Source: Salinimonas lutimaris (GTDB lineage Bacteria > Pseudomonadota > Gammaproteobacteria > Enterobacterales > Alteromonadaceae). From it: a stretch of DNA of 64,000 nucleotides. Shown piece by piece: positions 30,245 to 39,539 of this stretch; positions within the stretch are counted from its first letter, which is position 1; each line of letters opens with the position of its first letter. Both the position numbers and the translations under genes were made by a program. The notes beneath the pieces were generated by a model. It was not told the origin of the DNA. It saw nothing but the letters and a program-made list of their open reading frames with translations, and ran no database searches. The stretch spans positions 2,256,001 through 2,320,000 of the forward strand of contig NZ_CP036536.1 of the NCBI RefSeq assembly GCF_005222225.1. The letters run 5' to 3'.

Positions 30245-31710
30245 GATAATTCCTGGCGAATATCCTGACTAATACTGTCTAAATCTTCGCTGAGACGTTC
30301 AACGCTTTCAGCATGACAGGACACCTTGTTGGTGATGGTGATGATAGATGTCACTTTTGCATCTACATCGCCGGCAACTTCTCCCTGTTGCTGGCTTGCA
30401 TGCGCTATCTGCTGGTTCATTTCATTGATAGTAGCAAATTCGGCAATGATTTCCTGCAGCGCACCGATTGCATGGGTTGAATCAGCAATAGTTTCGCTTA
30501 GCAACGCACGGGTTGTGTCCATCAATCCGTTTGCTTCTTCAGTAGATTTTTGCAGGTTATTGATGATCCGCTCAATTTCGGTTGTGGAATCTTGCGTACG
30601 CTGAGCCAGCGCCCGGACCTCATCCGCAACGACAGCAAACCCTCGACCCTGCTCGCCGGCCCGGGCAGCTTCAATAGCCGCATTCAGCGCCAGGAGATTG
30701 GTCTGTTCGGCAATACTTTTGATCACCTCGAGCACAGAAGAGATGTCCTGACTGCGTGATTTTAAATCAGTTATTTTTTCAGACGTCTGGCTGATTTTAT
30801 CGCCCAGACTATGCACCTCATCAATGGTTCTGCGCACTTTCTGGTTTCCCTGCTCGGCCAGCCCGGCACTGGACAGCGTGGTCTGAGAGGTCCGCGCTGC
30901 GCTTTGAGCAACCTGCTGACTGGCAACCGTCATCTGACTGATGGCGACTGAGACCTGACTGATTTCATTTAACTGCTTTTGGGTTTCCTGAGCGTTGGTC
31001 GCAGTATTTTGCTTAATTTTAGCGGTACATTCCTCAAGCAGACCGGCCGCGGCAGATGTACTCACCATCAGCTTATGGATGTGACTGATAAACACATTAA
31101 AACCAGCGGCGAGCTGCCCTATCTCATCATTTGTGGTCACACTGAGTCGGCGGGTAAGATCCCCGCCGCCCCGGGCAATTTCATCCATCGCCGCACCTAT
31201 CAGCTGTACCGGGCGAGTCACAAACCGGGTCAGAATAAACCAGTTCGCCAGCTGCAGACTGAACATGAGTATCACCGCAATTACCAGCAGTGTCAGTGCC
31301 AGTGCACTGAGCAAGGCGGCATTGCTGTTCATATCAAACTGAATCACAACATGCCCGACCACCCGTTCGCCACCCCATAATACCGGCACCCGATTGCTCG
31401 ACAGATGTGGCGCGGCATTAACCAGTTCACCAGCAATGACCTTATCCCGATGATCAAGCACCTGAATAGCAGCGATATGAGGAAACTGTACAAATGAATC
31501 AAGAATATCTGCGGTCAGGGCGCTGTCATAGGCAAATACGGGCTCTTGCAGCACCACGGCCAGCGCTTTACTGGAATTTTGCATCTCATTGTGAAGACGA
31601 TTGTCAAAATAACGGTTGGCCATATAGTAGCTAACCGAAAAAATCACCAGCATAATTATTGCACACAGCGCAGACAGACCCACGAGTGATTTTTTCTGAA
31701 TTGTATTCAT
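30226..31710 (-). CDS. Methyl-accepting chemotaxis protein
   Basis: 494 residues from the chosen ATG; a GTG nine codons upstream is possible but AAGGA fits the ATG, if loosely. Topology: helix 1 about 8-30, a periplasmic domain of about 100 residues (31-130), helix 2 about 131-156, a HAMP domain with [24 protein letters not shown], then a long cytoplasmic coiled coil with the conserved hairpin tip [29 protein letters not shown]. No C-terminal CheR-binding pentapeptide is seen. The periplasmic domain is small (single Cache or four-helix type). A periplasmic binding protein gene lies 35 bp upstream in the same direction, suggesting it is the ligand carrier for this receptor. Confidence 0.93.
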   Translation of the reverse strand: MNTIQKKSLVGLSALCAIIMLVIFSVSYYMANRYFDNRLHNEMQNSSKALAVVLQEPVFAYDSALTADILDSFVQFPHIAAIQVLDHRDKVIAGELVNAAPHLSSNRVPVLWGGERVVGHVVIQFDMNSNAALLSALALTLLVIAVILMFSLQLANWFILTRFVTRPVQLIGAAMDEIARGGGDLTRRLSVTTNDEIGQLAAGFNVFISHIHKLMVSTSAAAGLLEECTAKIKQNTATNAQETQKQLNEISQVSVAISQMTVASQQVAQSAARTSQTTLSSAGLAEQGNQKVRRTIDEVHSLGDKISQTSEKITDLKSRSQDISSVLEVIKSIAEQTNLLALNAAIEAARAGEQGRGFAVVADEVRALAQRTQDSTTEIERIINNLQKSTEEANGLMDTTRALLSETIADSTHAIGALQEIIAEFATINEMNQQIAHASQQQGEVAGDVDAKVTSIITITNKVSCHAESVERLSEDLDSISQDIRQELSQFKLA

Positions 31711-31745
31711 AAAGGCGTATATCCTTGTTAGCTGCACCGGTTGAA

Positions 31746-32594
31746 CTAAAGCTGACTAACATCAAGCCAGTATTGCGGTTCATTTACGGGAGTATCCTGA
31801 TGTAAAAATGGATTATCTATGTGAATAATATGGCGCGCAGGCAGGTTTGCCTGGTTAAATATATCTTTGATCATGGGATGACTGAAAAACATGGCATCGT
31901 AGCTGCCATCGGCGATGGCCATTTGCATGCCCTTTTCTATCAGACTGAGCAGACGGCTGTTATCTTTATGCAGATAGAAATGCATAGCGTGCGGGTAAAC
32001 CAGCATAATGCCGGGCTCTACTGCCAGTTTCAGGTTTGCATGCCGGATGATTTCTGTAAAAGGTTCATGTACTGCGCGTGGAAAATAGTCATAGCGCTGA
32101 CCTTCCAGCATGGGAAATAAGTTAGCGTACTTGATGGTGGTCACAGTGGGCAGATCTGCGTTTTGCAATACTGCGGTATCTCCCCAGAAGCGACCTTGCC
32201 CGGCGCTGAATTGTTGTAACTGCGCCAGGGTGGTTACGTTGGCAAACCGGTGCTGCTCACCATCCCGGATGATAAAGATGCGATGGCCGAGTAAGCCTTT
32301 TAAAATAGGAATTCTGACCGCCGCCAGACGCTTATCTTTTTGCTGATCAGCCCCCGCCCACATGATATCCAGCCGCTGCTGCTCAACCTCACTGACCAGC
32401 TGAGCTTCATTCATGGGCTCAGTGGCCTGCTCAAAGGTGATGTCCGGTGCTGATTTGCTCAGCGATAATTTAAGTAGTGAATAAATAAGCTCCTCTTTTT
32501 CACCCTCTGCGTGCCTGACTGAGACCGGCTCTGCCAGCACGGCCTCTGCACAAAACACCATAGCAACTAATAGCTTTATCCATTTGCCCAACAT
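31746..32594 (-). CDS. Periplasmic solute-binding protein (type 2 PBP fold)
   Basis: 282 residues with a signal peptide ([19 protein letters not shown], cleavage near residue 21). The mature part resembles extracellular solute-binding proteins of family 3 without a neighbouring permease: [57 protein letters not shown], and [12 protein letters not shown] are in the positions of the two-lobe fold, and ALA-type amino acid signatures are weak. The substrate cannot be read. Adjacent to a chemoreceptor and to no transporter, it probably feeds signalling. Confidence 0.75.
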   Translation of the reverse strand: MLGKWIKLLVAMVFCAEAVLAEPVSVRHAEGEKEELIYSLLKLSLSKSAPDITFEQATEPMNEAQLVSEVEQQRLDIMWAGADQQKDKRLAAVRIPILKGLLGHRIFIIRDGEQHRFANVTTLAQLQQFSAGQGRFWGDTAVLQNADLPTVTTIKYANLFPMLEGQRYDYFPRAVHEPFTEIIRHANLKLAVEPGIMLVYPHAMHFYLHKDNSRLLSLIEKGMQMAIADGSYDAMFFSHPMIKDIFNQANLPARHIIHIDNPFLHQDTPVNEPQYWLDVSQL

Positions 32595-32677
32595 CTTTTC
32601 ATAAATCCTGCTGTTAACTTCTTAAAAGATTGTTCAAAAAGTCATTTTGCGCAAGCAAGGTGAACGAGAAATGGCAC

Positions 32678-32704
32678 AAAAAAAGAGCCTGAGCGGCTCT
32701 TTTT
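32678..32704 (-). terminator. Intrinsic terminator of the SDR/DUF2878 operon
   Basis: AAAAAGAGCC pairs with GGCTCTTTTT around TGAGC, 14 bp after the SDR stop on the minus strand, with further T in the run. Confidence 0.9.
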
Positions 32705-32717
32705 CTGGGCAGGAGAT

Positions 32718-33407
32718 CTACCAGTTAATTTTTTCCTTATCACGAAAGAACTGACCAGTGGGTCCGTCTTTCTCCAGCTGCCCGAGCCACAGTGCAGTTG
32801 CGGCACCCTGTTCCGGGGTACGCGGCGCATCTTTCCCCCCCATCCGGGTATGTACCCAGCCAGGACACATGGCATTTATTTTAACATTTTTGTCGTCACC
32901 CACGTCATTAGCCAGTTTGAGGGTTAATGCGTTAAGCGCGGCTTTACTGACCGCATACGCCACCGGACCTTCCATTTTTTCGGCAAAGGCTCCCCAGCCC
33001 GATGTCACATTGATGATTCGTCCGTAGTCCCGCTCAATCATGCCAGGCAGTATTTCTTTGATTAGTGTCAGCGGACCATTCACATGGACTTGCATTGAGC
33101 GCTTGAACTTAGCTATATCCAGCTCCTCCCAGCTGCCGTCATCAAGTACGCCGGCATTATTCACCAGCACATCTATTCGCCCATAAACCGCCAGCGCCTG
33201 GGTGATCTGATCTTTCACATTCTGATCGTCAGACAAATCCATCTCAATGACATGAATGTCGGCACCGACAATATCTTTTTTTACCTCTTCGCCCGCTTCT
33301 TCATCGCGGCAGCCCATCAGTACTTTAAAACCGGCCTGAGCAAAGCCGCGGACCATCTCCAGTCCAATTCCACGGTTACCGCCAGATACGAATACAATAG
33401 GTGTCAT
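32718..33407 (-). CDS. Short-chain dehydrogenase/reductase
   Basis: 229 residues from the ATG preceded by GGAGGG; the open frame runs 25 codons further but without a site. Classical SDR motifs: VSGGNRGIG at residues 7-15, NNAG after VDVLVNNAG, the Ser of NVTSGWG, and Tyr/Lys in VAYAVSKAALN. The C-terminus contains PGWVHTRMGG as in NADP-dependent carbonyl reductases. Gly-Asn-Arg in the first loop and a cluster of Cys-Arg at the end of strand 2 (MGCRDEE) suggest NADP. The substrate is unknown. Downstream gene of a two-gene unit with DUF2878. Confidence 0.9.
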   Translation of the reverse strand: MTPIVFVSGGNRGIGLEMVRGFAQAGFKVLMGCRDEEAGEEVKKDIVGADIHVIEMDLSDDQNVKDQITQALAVYGRIDVLVNNAGVLDDGSWEELDIAKFKRSMQVHVNGPLTLIKEILPGMIERDYGRIINVTSGWGAFAEKMEGPVAYAVSKAALNALTLKLANDVGDDKNVKINAMCPGWVHTRMGGKDAPRTPEQGAATALWLGQLEKDGPTGQFFRDKEKINW

Positions 33408-33417
33408 AAACCCTCCG

Positions 33418-33942
33418 TTATTTTGTTGATGACATGCTTGTGTGGGTTTTGCTTTCAATAAACATACATAATGGAAATACACCGGCCCAGACGACAGCCA
33501 GCAAACCCAGCGTAATACTCAGCTCCTGGTCAAAGGACACCGCGCCAAAGCGCGCCCCTGCCCAGTAGCTCAATGGTCCGAAAATGGCGCCCAGCAGTGC
33601 ACAGATCACAGGGTGGCCCTGTAAATAATTCAAGCTATACGGCAAGGTGAGCGAAAAACCCGCCCATAATGCAAGCAGCCACAATGGTATAGGCAGCCCG
33701 AATCCGGGGGATGAAAAGACAAAGATACCGGCCACGGTAAGGAGGCTGTCGACCACCAGCCCAAGCAACACAACCAATACCATTAAAACAAGATCCGGCC
33801 CGCGCCGGGCGCTGAAAACAAAGAAAGCGGCCAGCAAGCCAACCAACAGCCAGCTGTACGCGTACTGAGTAAAAATAGCCAGAAACCAAATGGTCTGAAA
33901 CCAGATAAAATTGACAACTTTATTAAGCGTCTGACTATTCAT
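33418..33942 (-). CDS. DUF2878 family membrane protein
   Basis: 174 residues, almost wholly hydrophobic with five to six helices. The segments LWLLALWAGFSLTLPYSLNYL, ALLGAIFGPLSYWAGARFGA and the N-terminal NFIWFQTIWFLAIF are typical of DUF2878. The family has no known activity; members often lie beside short-chain dehydrogenases, DUF1365 and cyclopropane-fatty-acid synthase genes, suggesting a lipid role, of which only the SDR is present here, 10 bp downstream. Confidence 0.85.
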   Translation of the reverse strand: MNSQTLNKVVNFIWFQTIWFLAIFTQYAYSWLLVGLLAAFFVFSARRGPDLVLMVLVVLLGLVVDSLLTVAGIFVFSSPGFGLPIPLWLLALWAGFSLTLPYSLNYLQGHPVICALLGAIFGPLSYWAGARFGAVSFDQELSITLGLLAVVWAGVFPLCMFIESKTHTSMSSTK

Positions 33943-34076
33943 GGCAAATAAACTGCATTAGACATGACCAAAACAATCCTGTTTGTTCATTTATACGCTG
34001 AAATTACAGATTGTTACGAGGTTGTAGCGGCTTGGTTCACCGCCAGTCCTGACAAAAAGATTAAGGAGAAGTCATT

Positions 34077-35699
34077 TTGAAGATGGTCAAGTATTATCTG
34101 TTGGGTATGCTGATAGCAGCACTGGGTGCTGTATTTTTACCTCTCATACCAGCAATTTTATGTGGCTGGATAGCGTTTTCTCTACTGGCAGTAAGTGTGG
34201 CTTACCTGTGCAACCTGCCTTCTCTGTTCCGAAAACAGGAGGATGGCTCGATTCCCTTTTATGTTCGCTGGCTTTATATTCCGTTTTTACTCGGGACAGG
34301 CGCTTACAACCATTTCGCGCGCAAGTACGATAAAGTGCCGGCTATTCAGCAAATTGATGACAACCTGTTTCTTGCCTGCCGTTTGTTCGGTAAAGATGTA
34401 GAGCAGATGAAACAGGATGGCGTATCGGCCATTCTTGATGTGACCGCCGAGTTTGATGGTCTGGACTGGTCTGCGTATCAGCAGGACCTGGCCTATCTGA
34501 ATATTCCGGTGCTGGATCATACCAGTCCCACCGAGACCCAGCTTAATACCGCGATTAACTGGATTGAACAGCAGATTGACCAGGGCCGTAAAGTGGTCGT
34601 GCACTGCGCACTGGGGCGCGGACGTTCTGTGCTGACGATGGCAGCTTATCTGCTGGCCCGTGATAACACGTTATCGGTGATGGACGCGCTTAATCAGATT
34701 CGCTCAGTGCGTTCAACAGCCCGGTTAAATAAACGACAACTGCGCTCCTTGACCAAAATCAAACAGGGCGGCCGGCTCAAACTGACCCGAACACTGGGTC
34801 TGATTGCCAACCCTGTTGCCGGTGGCGGCAAGTGGAAGCAGGAAAAAGACACCATTTTATCGATGCTTAATCCGCATTTTAAAGTGCAGGTATATGAGAC
34901 AACTGAAGAGATAAATGGTGAAGCGCTGGCAGAACAGGCATTTAACGATGGATGCAAGATCATTGTGGCTTGCGGGGGTGACGGTACTATTACAGAAGTG
35001 GCCCACCAATGCGTGGATCGTAATGTAAAACTGGGCATCATTCCGCTGGGCACGGCCAACGCCCTGAGTCAGGTGGTACATGGCTACTACTCAAAAATTG
35101 TTCCGATTACCCATGCCTGCGAAGTCATCATTGACGGTCATACCACCAAAATGGATACCGCCCGATGTAATGATAAGCTGATGCTGTTGGTGGCCGCTGT
35201 GGGCTTTGAGCAACAAATGATAAGTTCGGCCGACCGGGAAGAAAAAAATAATGGTGGTCAGATGGCTTATCTGCGCGGCTTATGGGATGCCATTAGTCAA
35301 AACGAAGCGGTGGACCTGAAAGTGACCTTCGATGATGAGCCAGAGCAGACCATTCATACCCCCAGCTTTGTGGTTGCCAATGCCGCCCCGCTGACCACCG
35401 CACTGGCGCAGGGCGGCGACGAGCCGGATGTGACCGATGGCAAGCTGGATATTACCTGGCTTACGCCTCAGGAAAGCGCGGAGACCCAGTTTTTATCGCT
35501 GGCCGAGCTGGTGTTCAATAACGCCAGCGAGAAAAAACAATCTCAGCGCATCAAACATAAACGGGTAAGCCGGGTTTCGCTGCAATTTTCTCAGCAACGG
35601 GAATATGCACTGGATGGTGAGATAATCGAAGCTGACCACATGACCGTTGAGGTCGACCCGGCCAGCCTGATGATATTAAGTTACAGACAGACTCAGTAA
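34077..35699 (+). CDS. Fusion of dual-specificity phosphatase and diacylglycerol kinase-like lipid kinase
   Basis: 540 residues in three parts. Two or three membrane helices (about 5-45 and 62-76) anchor the protein. A dual-specificity protein phosphatase follows (about 85-230): Asp147 in VLDHTSPTE as general acid and HCALGRGRS (176-184) as the HCx5R loop. The C-terminal part (238-540) is a DAGK/YegS-type lipid kinase with NPVAGGG (245-251), CGGDGT (299-304) and PLGTANAL (323-330) and the C-terminal beta-sandwich signature ALDGE. The kinase phosphorylates a lipid such as diacylglycerol, and the phosphatase may act on a lipid phosphate or a protein. The TTG start fits AGGAG at eight bases; ATG two codons later is possible. 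Alone, upstream of gdhA. Confidence 0.88.
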   Translation: MKMVKYYLLGMLIAALGAVFLPLIPAILCGWIAFSLLAVSVAYLCNLPSLFRKQEDGSIPFYVRWLYIPFLLGTGAYNHFARKYDKVPAIQQIDDNLFLACRLFGKDVEQMKQDGVSAILDVTAEFDGLDWSAYQQDLAYLNIPVLDHTSPTETQLNTAINWIEQQIDQGRKVVVHCALGRGRSVLTMAAYLLARDNTLSVMDALNQIRSVRSTARLNKRQLRSLTKIKQGGRLKLTRTLGLIANPVAGGGKWKQEKDTILSMLNPHFKVQVYETTEEINGEALAEQAFNDGCKIIVACGGDGTITEVAHQCVDRNVKLGIIPLGTANALSQVVHGYYSKIVPITHACEVIIDGHTTKMDTARCNDKLMLLVAAVGFEQQMISSADREEKNNGGQMAYLRGLWDAISQNEAVDLKVTFDDEPEQTIHTPSFVVANAAPLTTALAQGGDEPDVTDGKLDITWLTPQESAETQFLSLAELVFNNASEKKQSQRIKHKRVSRVSLQFSQQREYALDGEIIEADHMTVEVDPASLMILSYRQTQ

Positions 35700-35776
35700 T
35701 TTTATCGGTCTGCGCTGATCATCCTGTGGACCACTCAGGTACACAGGTTATCAGTTAACCGGCAAAGGAATTACTT

Positions 35777-37117
35777 ATGAGTCGCGAATCTAATCTTGAT
35801 CAGTTAACTAACTGGCTGCAGGCACGCTATCATGATCAGACCGAATATTTACAGGCCACCAGCGAAATTGCCCGCGATGTCATTGACGTATTTAATGCCA
35901 ATGAAGCTTATAAACAGTACGATGTCTTGCGCAGACTGAGTGTGCCTGAACGGATTATTCATTTTACAGTGCACTGGCTTAATGATGATAATCAGGTTGA
36001 AATTCATCAGGGCTGGCGGGTACAGCACAGTGGCTTGATTGGCCCGTACAAAGGTGGCCTTCGATTCCATCCTACGGTCAATGAGTCTATTTTAAAGTTT
36101 CTGGCCTTTGAGCAAAGTTTTAAAAACGCCCTGACTGGACTGCCTATTGGCGGTGCTAAGGGCGGCTCAGATTTTAACCCCCGAGGTCGTTCCGAAACCG
36201 AAATTATGCGCTTTTGTCAGGCGTTCATGACTGAACTCTACCGTCATATTGGTCCTAATACCGATGTTCCGGCGGGTGATATTAATGTGTCGGGCCGCGA
36301 AATTGGCTTTTTATATGGTCAGTACCGGCGCATTTTGAATCAGTTTGGCGGTACACTCACCGGCAAAGATATCAGTTTCGGCGGCAGTCATGTACGTACA
36401 GAGGCAACCGGATTTGGGTTGATTTACATGTTGGAGGCGGTGCTTGAAACCCATCAGACCCCGCTCAAAAACAAAGTGGTAGGTATTTCCGGGGCCGGTA
36501 ATGTGGCCCTACATGCAGCGTTACGTGCTACACAGCTCGGCGCGCGGGTGGTCAGTTTGTCAAACAGCCGGGGCGCCTTGCTCAATGAGTCAGGGTTTAG
36601 TGAAAACAGCCTGACCCAGGCGATTGAGACCAAAGACCAGCACAACAATATTCTGAAAGCCTTAAGTGACGACGGTCATGGCGATTACCAGGCCGACGCC
36701 AGCCCCTGGCAGCTGAATATGGACATTGCCCTGCCCTGTGCCACACAAAACGAAATCGATGAGCCAGCAGCACAAAAGCTGGTTGATCATAATGTACGCT
36801 TTTTGCTGGAAGGCGCCAACATGCCCTGTACCACCCGCGCGCACCAGGTGCTGGCCGAAAACAAGATTGTTTATGTTCCGGGCAAAGCGTCAAATGCAGG
36901 CGGGGTGGCCATTTCCGGTTTGGAAATGTCCCAAAATGCGGCCTTTCGCCGGGATTCTTACTCGGATATCGATACAACCCTGAAACACATTATGCGTTCA
37001 ATTCACCAGCAGTGTTTGCAGGAAGGTCAGCGTGACGGTGAAATTAATTATGCCAAAGGTGCCAATATTGCGGGCTTTCGCCGCTTAGCTGACGCCATCG
37101 TCATGCAGGGGTTGTAA
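35777..37117 (+). CDS. gdhA: NADP-specific glutamate dehydrogenase
   Basis: 446 residues, the hexameric small-type GDH. It aminates 2-oxoglutarate to glutamate with NADPH. The active site is seen in GGLRFHPTVN and LPIGGAKGGSDFNP (catalytic Lys in GGAKGG) and the phosphate-binding NADP loop in GISGAGNVALHA (about residues 235-246). The start has AAAGGA six bases upstream. Followed by a hairpin (37179-37201) and 201 bp before the hemerythrin gene. No gltBD is nearby. Confidence 0.96.
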   Translation: MSRESNLDQLTNWLQARYHDQTEYLQATSEIARDVIDVFNANEAYKQYDVLRRLSVPERIIHFTVHWLNDDNQVEIHQGWRVQHSGLIGPYKGGLRFHPTVNESILKFLAFEQSFKNALTGLPIGGAKGGSDFNPRGRSETEIMRFCQAFMTELYRHIGPNTDVPAGDINVSGREIGFLYGQYRRILNQFGGTLTGKDISFGGSHVRTEATGFGLIYMLEAVLETHQTPLKNKVVGISGAGNVALHAALRATQLGARVVSLSNSRGALLNESGFSENSLTQAIETKDQHNNILKALSDDGHGDYQADASPWQLNMDIALPCATQNEIDEPAAQKLVDHNVRFLLEGANMPCTTRAHQVLAENKIVYVPGKASNAGGVAISGLEMSQNAAFRRDSYSDIDTTLKHIMRSIHQQCLQEGQRDGEINYAKGANIAGFRRLADAIVMQGL

Positions 37118-37178
37118 TTCAGTTTACCGGTCACCCATTTGCACAGTACTGTGTAAGAACTTCCTTTTTCTACATGAA

Positions 37179-37208
37179 GCAGCGGTAATCATCACCGCTG
37201 CGTATCTT
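37179..37208 (+). terminator. Probable terminator after gdhA
   Basis: GCAGCGGT pairs with ACCGCTGC around AATCATC, then GTATCTTTA with few T. The stem is perfect but the T-run is poor, so Rho-dependent ending or RNA protection is also possible. A 12-base palindrome CACAGTACTGTG (37142-37153) lies just before. Confidence 0.55.
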
Positions 37209-37318
37209 TACCTCCCTGTTTAACCTAGCTTTTTTTGAAAAGTCCTGAGCTGGAATAGTTTTGGCATTACTCATCATGAACTGGTTGGTATGTCATGTTG
37301 AAATGGAGTTAGACGAAG

Positions 37319-37762
37319 ATGAAAATTTTTGAAGTACTGCGAGAAGATCACGATAAGCAGCGTTCATTGCTCAATATTCTGGCTGAAACCAGTGGGGATA
37401 CAGAAGTACGCCGGGAGTATTTTCAGCAGCTGAAAGACGAACTTGAAAGTCATGCAGTTGCCGAAGAACGGCATTTTTATTCACCGTTGATGAAGTCTGA
37501 CAGCGCGATAGAGTTATCACGACACGGCATTGCCGAACATCATGAAATTGATGAGTTAGTTGAGACACTGGAGAACACAGACATGAGTTCACCAGCCTGG
37601 CTGACGCATTTAAAAACATTAAAGGAAAAAGTAGAGCATCATCTGGCCGAAGAGGAGAAAGAGTTTTTTCAGGTTGCCGGAAAAGTGCTTTCAGAAGCCG
37701 ATAAAGACGAACTGGCCCGGGAATATCGCAAGGAAATCGAAAAGGAAAAAGAAAAACACTAA
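37319..37762 (+). CDS. Hemerythrin HHE-domain protein
   Basis: 147 residues, nearly all helix. The HHE cation-binding domain has LREDHDKQRSLL, ESHAVAEERHFYSPL, HGIAEHHEIDELV and EHHLAEEEKEFF, giving the His and Glu ligands of a di-iron centre, as in DNRLRE-type and YtfE-related proteins. Such proteins bind oxygen or nitric oxide or repair iron centres. The C-terminus is highly charged (KEIEKEKEKH). It is the first of three plus-strand genes with tight spacing (18 bp, then an overlap). Confidence 0.9.
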   Translation: MKIFEVLREDHDKQRSLLNILAETSGDTEVRREYFQQLKDELESHAVAEERHFYSPLMKSDSAIELSRHGIAEHHEIDELVETLENTDMSSPAWLTHLKTLKEKVEHHLAEEEKEFFQVAGKVLSEADKDELAREYRKEIEKEKEKH

Positions 37763-37780
37763 GTATGTAGAGGTAAGATT

Positions 37781-37963
37781 ATGCTTCTCTGGGTAGTCAT
37801 TATTCTGGCAATTGCGGCGTTTATCGGGTTAATCAGTCTGGCCGGACTCTCCGGGACATTCACCGCCGTTGCACAGTTCATGTTGCAGATTATTGTGTTA
37901 CTTGTTGCTTTTGGCATGATAGCGTCAATGATCTTTAAGGGCCGTTTTAAGCAGTATAAATGA
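37781..37963 (+). CDS. DUF1328-like small membrane protein
   Basis: 60 residues, with two hydrophobic helices (about 2-22 and 30-52) and a basic tail (KGRFKQYK). The pattern WVVIILAIAAFIGLISLAGLSGT resembles DUF1328 (YtjA), though the match is partial; it may be another small stress membrane protein. GAGG precedes the ATG. Its stop overlaps the start of the DUF2254 gene (ATGA), so the two are translationally coupled. Confidence 0.7.
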   Translation: MLLWVVIILAIAAFIGLISLAGLSGTFTAVAQFMLQIIVLLVAFGMIASMIFKGRFKQYK

Positions 37964-39279
37964 TCAAAAAAACATCGGTAATGTTGTCACAGTTCAAAAC
38001 TGTGTGGGAAGGAATTAGTACCAGCTACTGGTTTATACCGGTGTGCATGATGCTCTTTTCACTGGCTTTATGTGCATTTTGTTTAGGTACAGTTAACAGT
38101 ATTAGTATTGCCGACTGGGCCCGCCTTATCTTCCCCAGCGTAAGCCAGAGCAGTGCGCAGCAGATTTTATCTACTATCGCCAGTGCGATTATCACTGCAA
38201 CCAGCATCGCATTTTCTATGACCCTGGTGGCTCTGACTATGGCCTCCTCACAGTTCGGCCCTCGCCTGCTGCGCACGTTTATGCTGGATAAGGGCACGCA
38301 GGTAGTGCTGGGCTTACTGGTTTCAACATTTTTGTTTTGTCTGATTGCACTGCATCATCTGGGTACTGACTCCCCGTCGCCTAAAAGTCTGGATTTACTC
38401 AGTGGTATTTCGGTCATTCTGGCTATTATCGACGTGTTTTCAATCATATATTTTATACACCACATTGCCCGCTTCATTCAGGCCGATGAGATTATTCATC
38501 GCTGTTACCGGGACTGTCTGAACGACATTGCCGTGTTGCTGCCCCATGAGCAGTCCAAAGCAATCCGGGCTTTGCCAGAAGAGTTACTGGACAAGCGTGG
38601 CGTTGAGACAAAACTGTTTGCCCGCCAGGCGGGTTATGTTCAAACCATCAACTATACCGGCCTGACCAGCAGTAAAACATTGTCTGGCCTGACCGGCATT
38701 ACGCTGCTGGTACGTTCCGGCGATCATGTTTTTCCCGGAGCTCATATTATGACCATTCACGGCGATCATGAGTATGATGATAACGAACTCAATGAATTTC
38801 ATCAGAACATAATTCTGGGGTCACGCCGCACGCCAGTGCAAGATCCTGAATTTGCTGTAGGACAGCTGGTTGAGCTGGCGCTGCGGGCTCTCTCCCCCGG
38901 TATTAATGATCCGGTCACTGCGGTTACTTGCCTGGACAAGCTGGCGGCCTGTTGTATTGCAATGGAAGAAAGGCCCTTTCCGGCGGCACATATCCTTAAC
39001 ACTGACACACAGATATGGTTAAGCCGCCGTACCTTTACCCTGCAAAGTGTGGTAGACACCACATTTGACCAGATTCGTCAGGCCGGCAGGACACATGTCG
39101 CCATAGCCCTTAAAATTCTGGATTGCCTGAAAAAAATGGAAGCCCATTTTACTACACACCATCACAAGTTGCTGTATCAGCAGGCACAGGCTACGTATGA
39201 ACTGGTGGCCGAGGAGTCTGTCAGCCAACGGGATATTCAGAGTCTTAAACAGGCATACAGTCATTTTAAGTCAATATAA
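37960..39279 (+). CDS. DUF2254 family membrane protein
   Basis: 439 residues. Four N-terminal membrane helices (about 23-45, 62-85, 108-130, 143-165) are followed by a large cytoplasmic part. ITATSIAFSMTLVALTMASSQFGPRLLRTFMLDKGTQVVLG is the DUF2254 signature, together with GDHVFPGAHI and ALSPGINDPVTAVTCLDKL. The function is unknown; the resemblance of the membrane half to channel or sensor proteins is only general. It ends the hemerythrin-DUF1328-DUF2254 unit and is followed by a strong terminator. Confidence 0.9.
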   Translation: MIKKTSVMLSQFKTVWEGISTSYWFIPVCMMLFSLALCAFCLGTVNSISIADWARLIFPSVSQSSAQQILSTIASAIITATSIAFSMTLVALTMASSQFGPRLLRTFMLDKGTQVVLGLLVSTFLFCLIALHHLGTDSPSPKSLDLLSGISVILAIIDVFSIIYFIHHIARFIQADEIIHRCYRDCLNDIAVLLPHEQSKAIRALPEELLDKRGVETKLFARQAGYVQTINYTGLTSSKTLSGLTGITLLVRSGDHVFPGAHIMTIHGDHEYDDNELNEFHQNIILGSRRTPVQDPEFAVGQLVELALRALSPGINDPVTAVTCLDKLAACCIAMEERPFPAAHILNTDTQIWLSRRTFTLQSVVDTTFDQIRQAGRTHVAIALKILDCLKKMEAHFTTHHHKLLYQQAQATYELVAEESVSQRDIQSLKQAYSHFKSI

Positions 39280-39306
39280 AAAAAACGGCCGAAGCCGTTT
39301 TTTTTT
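39278..39306. terminator. Bidirectional intrinsic terminator
   Basis: AAAACGGC pairs with GCCGTTTT around CGAA, with A8 before and T9 after. It ends the plus-strand DUF2254 unit and, from the other side, the minus-strand Pmp3 gene 13 bp away. Confidence 0.94.
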
Positions 39307-39318
39307 ACTCGTGTCAGA

Positions 39319-39480
39319 TTAGTCACGGGTGGCAATAATGTACACCGCATGAATAATGCCCGGAATGTAGCCTAGCAGGGTAAGCAGGATATTTATCCAG
39401 AACTGAGCGCCAATACCCACCTGCAAAAATACACCTACTGGCGGAAGTAAAATTGATAACAATATACGAATGATGTCCAT
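39319..39480 (-). CDS. YqaE/Pmp3 family membrane peptide
   Basis: 53 residues from the ATG preceded by AAGGAA; the frame extends upstream without a site. Two helices with ILLSILLPPVGVFLQVGIGAQFWINILLTLLGYIPGIIHAVY, the Pmp3/YqaE signature (LPPxGVFL and GYxPGxxHA). Members respond to salt and other stress and bind membranes. It is separated by 59 bp from the start of the truncated hemoglobin gene, running in the same direction, so it could be the last gene of that operon. Confidence 0.93.
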   Translation of the reverse strand: MDIIRILLSILLPPVGVFLQVGIGAQFWINILLTLLGYIPGIIHAVYIIATRD

Positions 39481-39539
39481 GCTAAATTCCTTAGTTATTG
39501 ATTTATACTCACTGGAATGTAGCAAGACCCTTGCCATCA

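Noticed and set aside
37781-37963. Possible toxin or type I antitoxin-like small membrane peptide
   Set aside because: The tight coupling with DUF2254 and the pattern similar to DUF1328 favour a small stress membrane protein; there is no antisense RNA signature.
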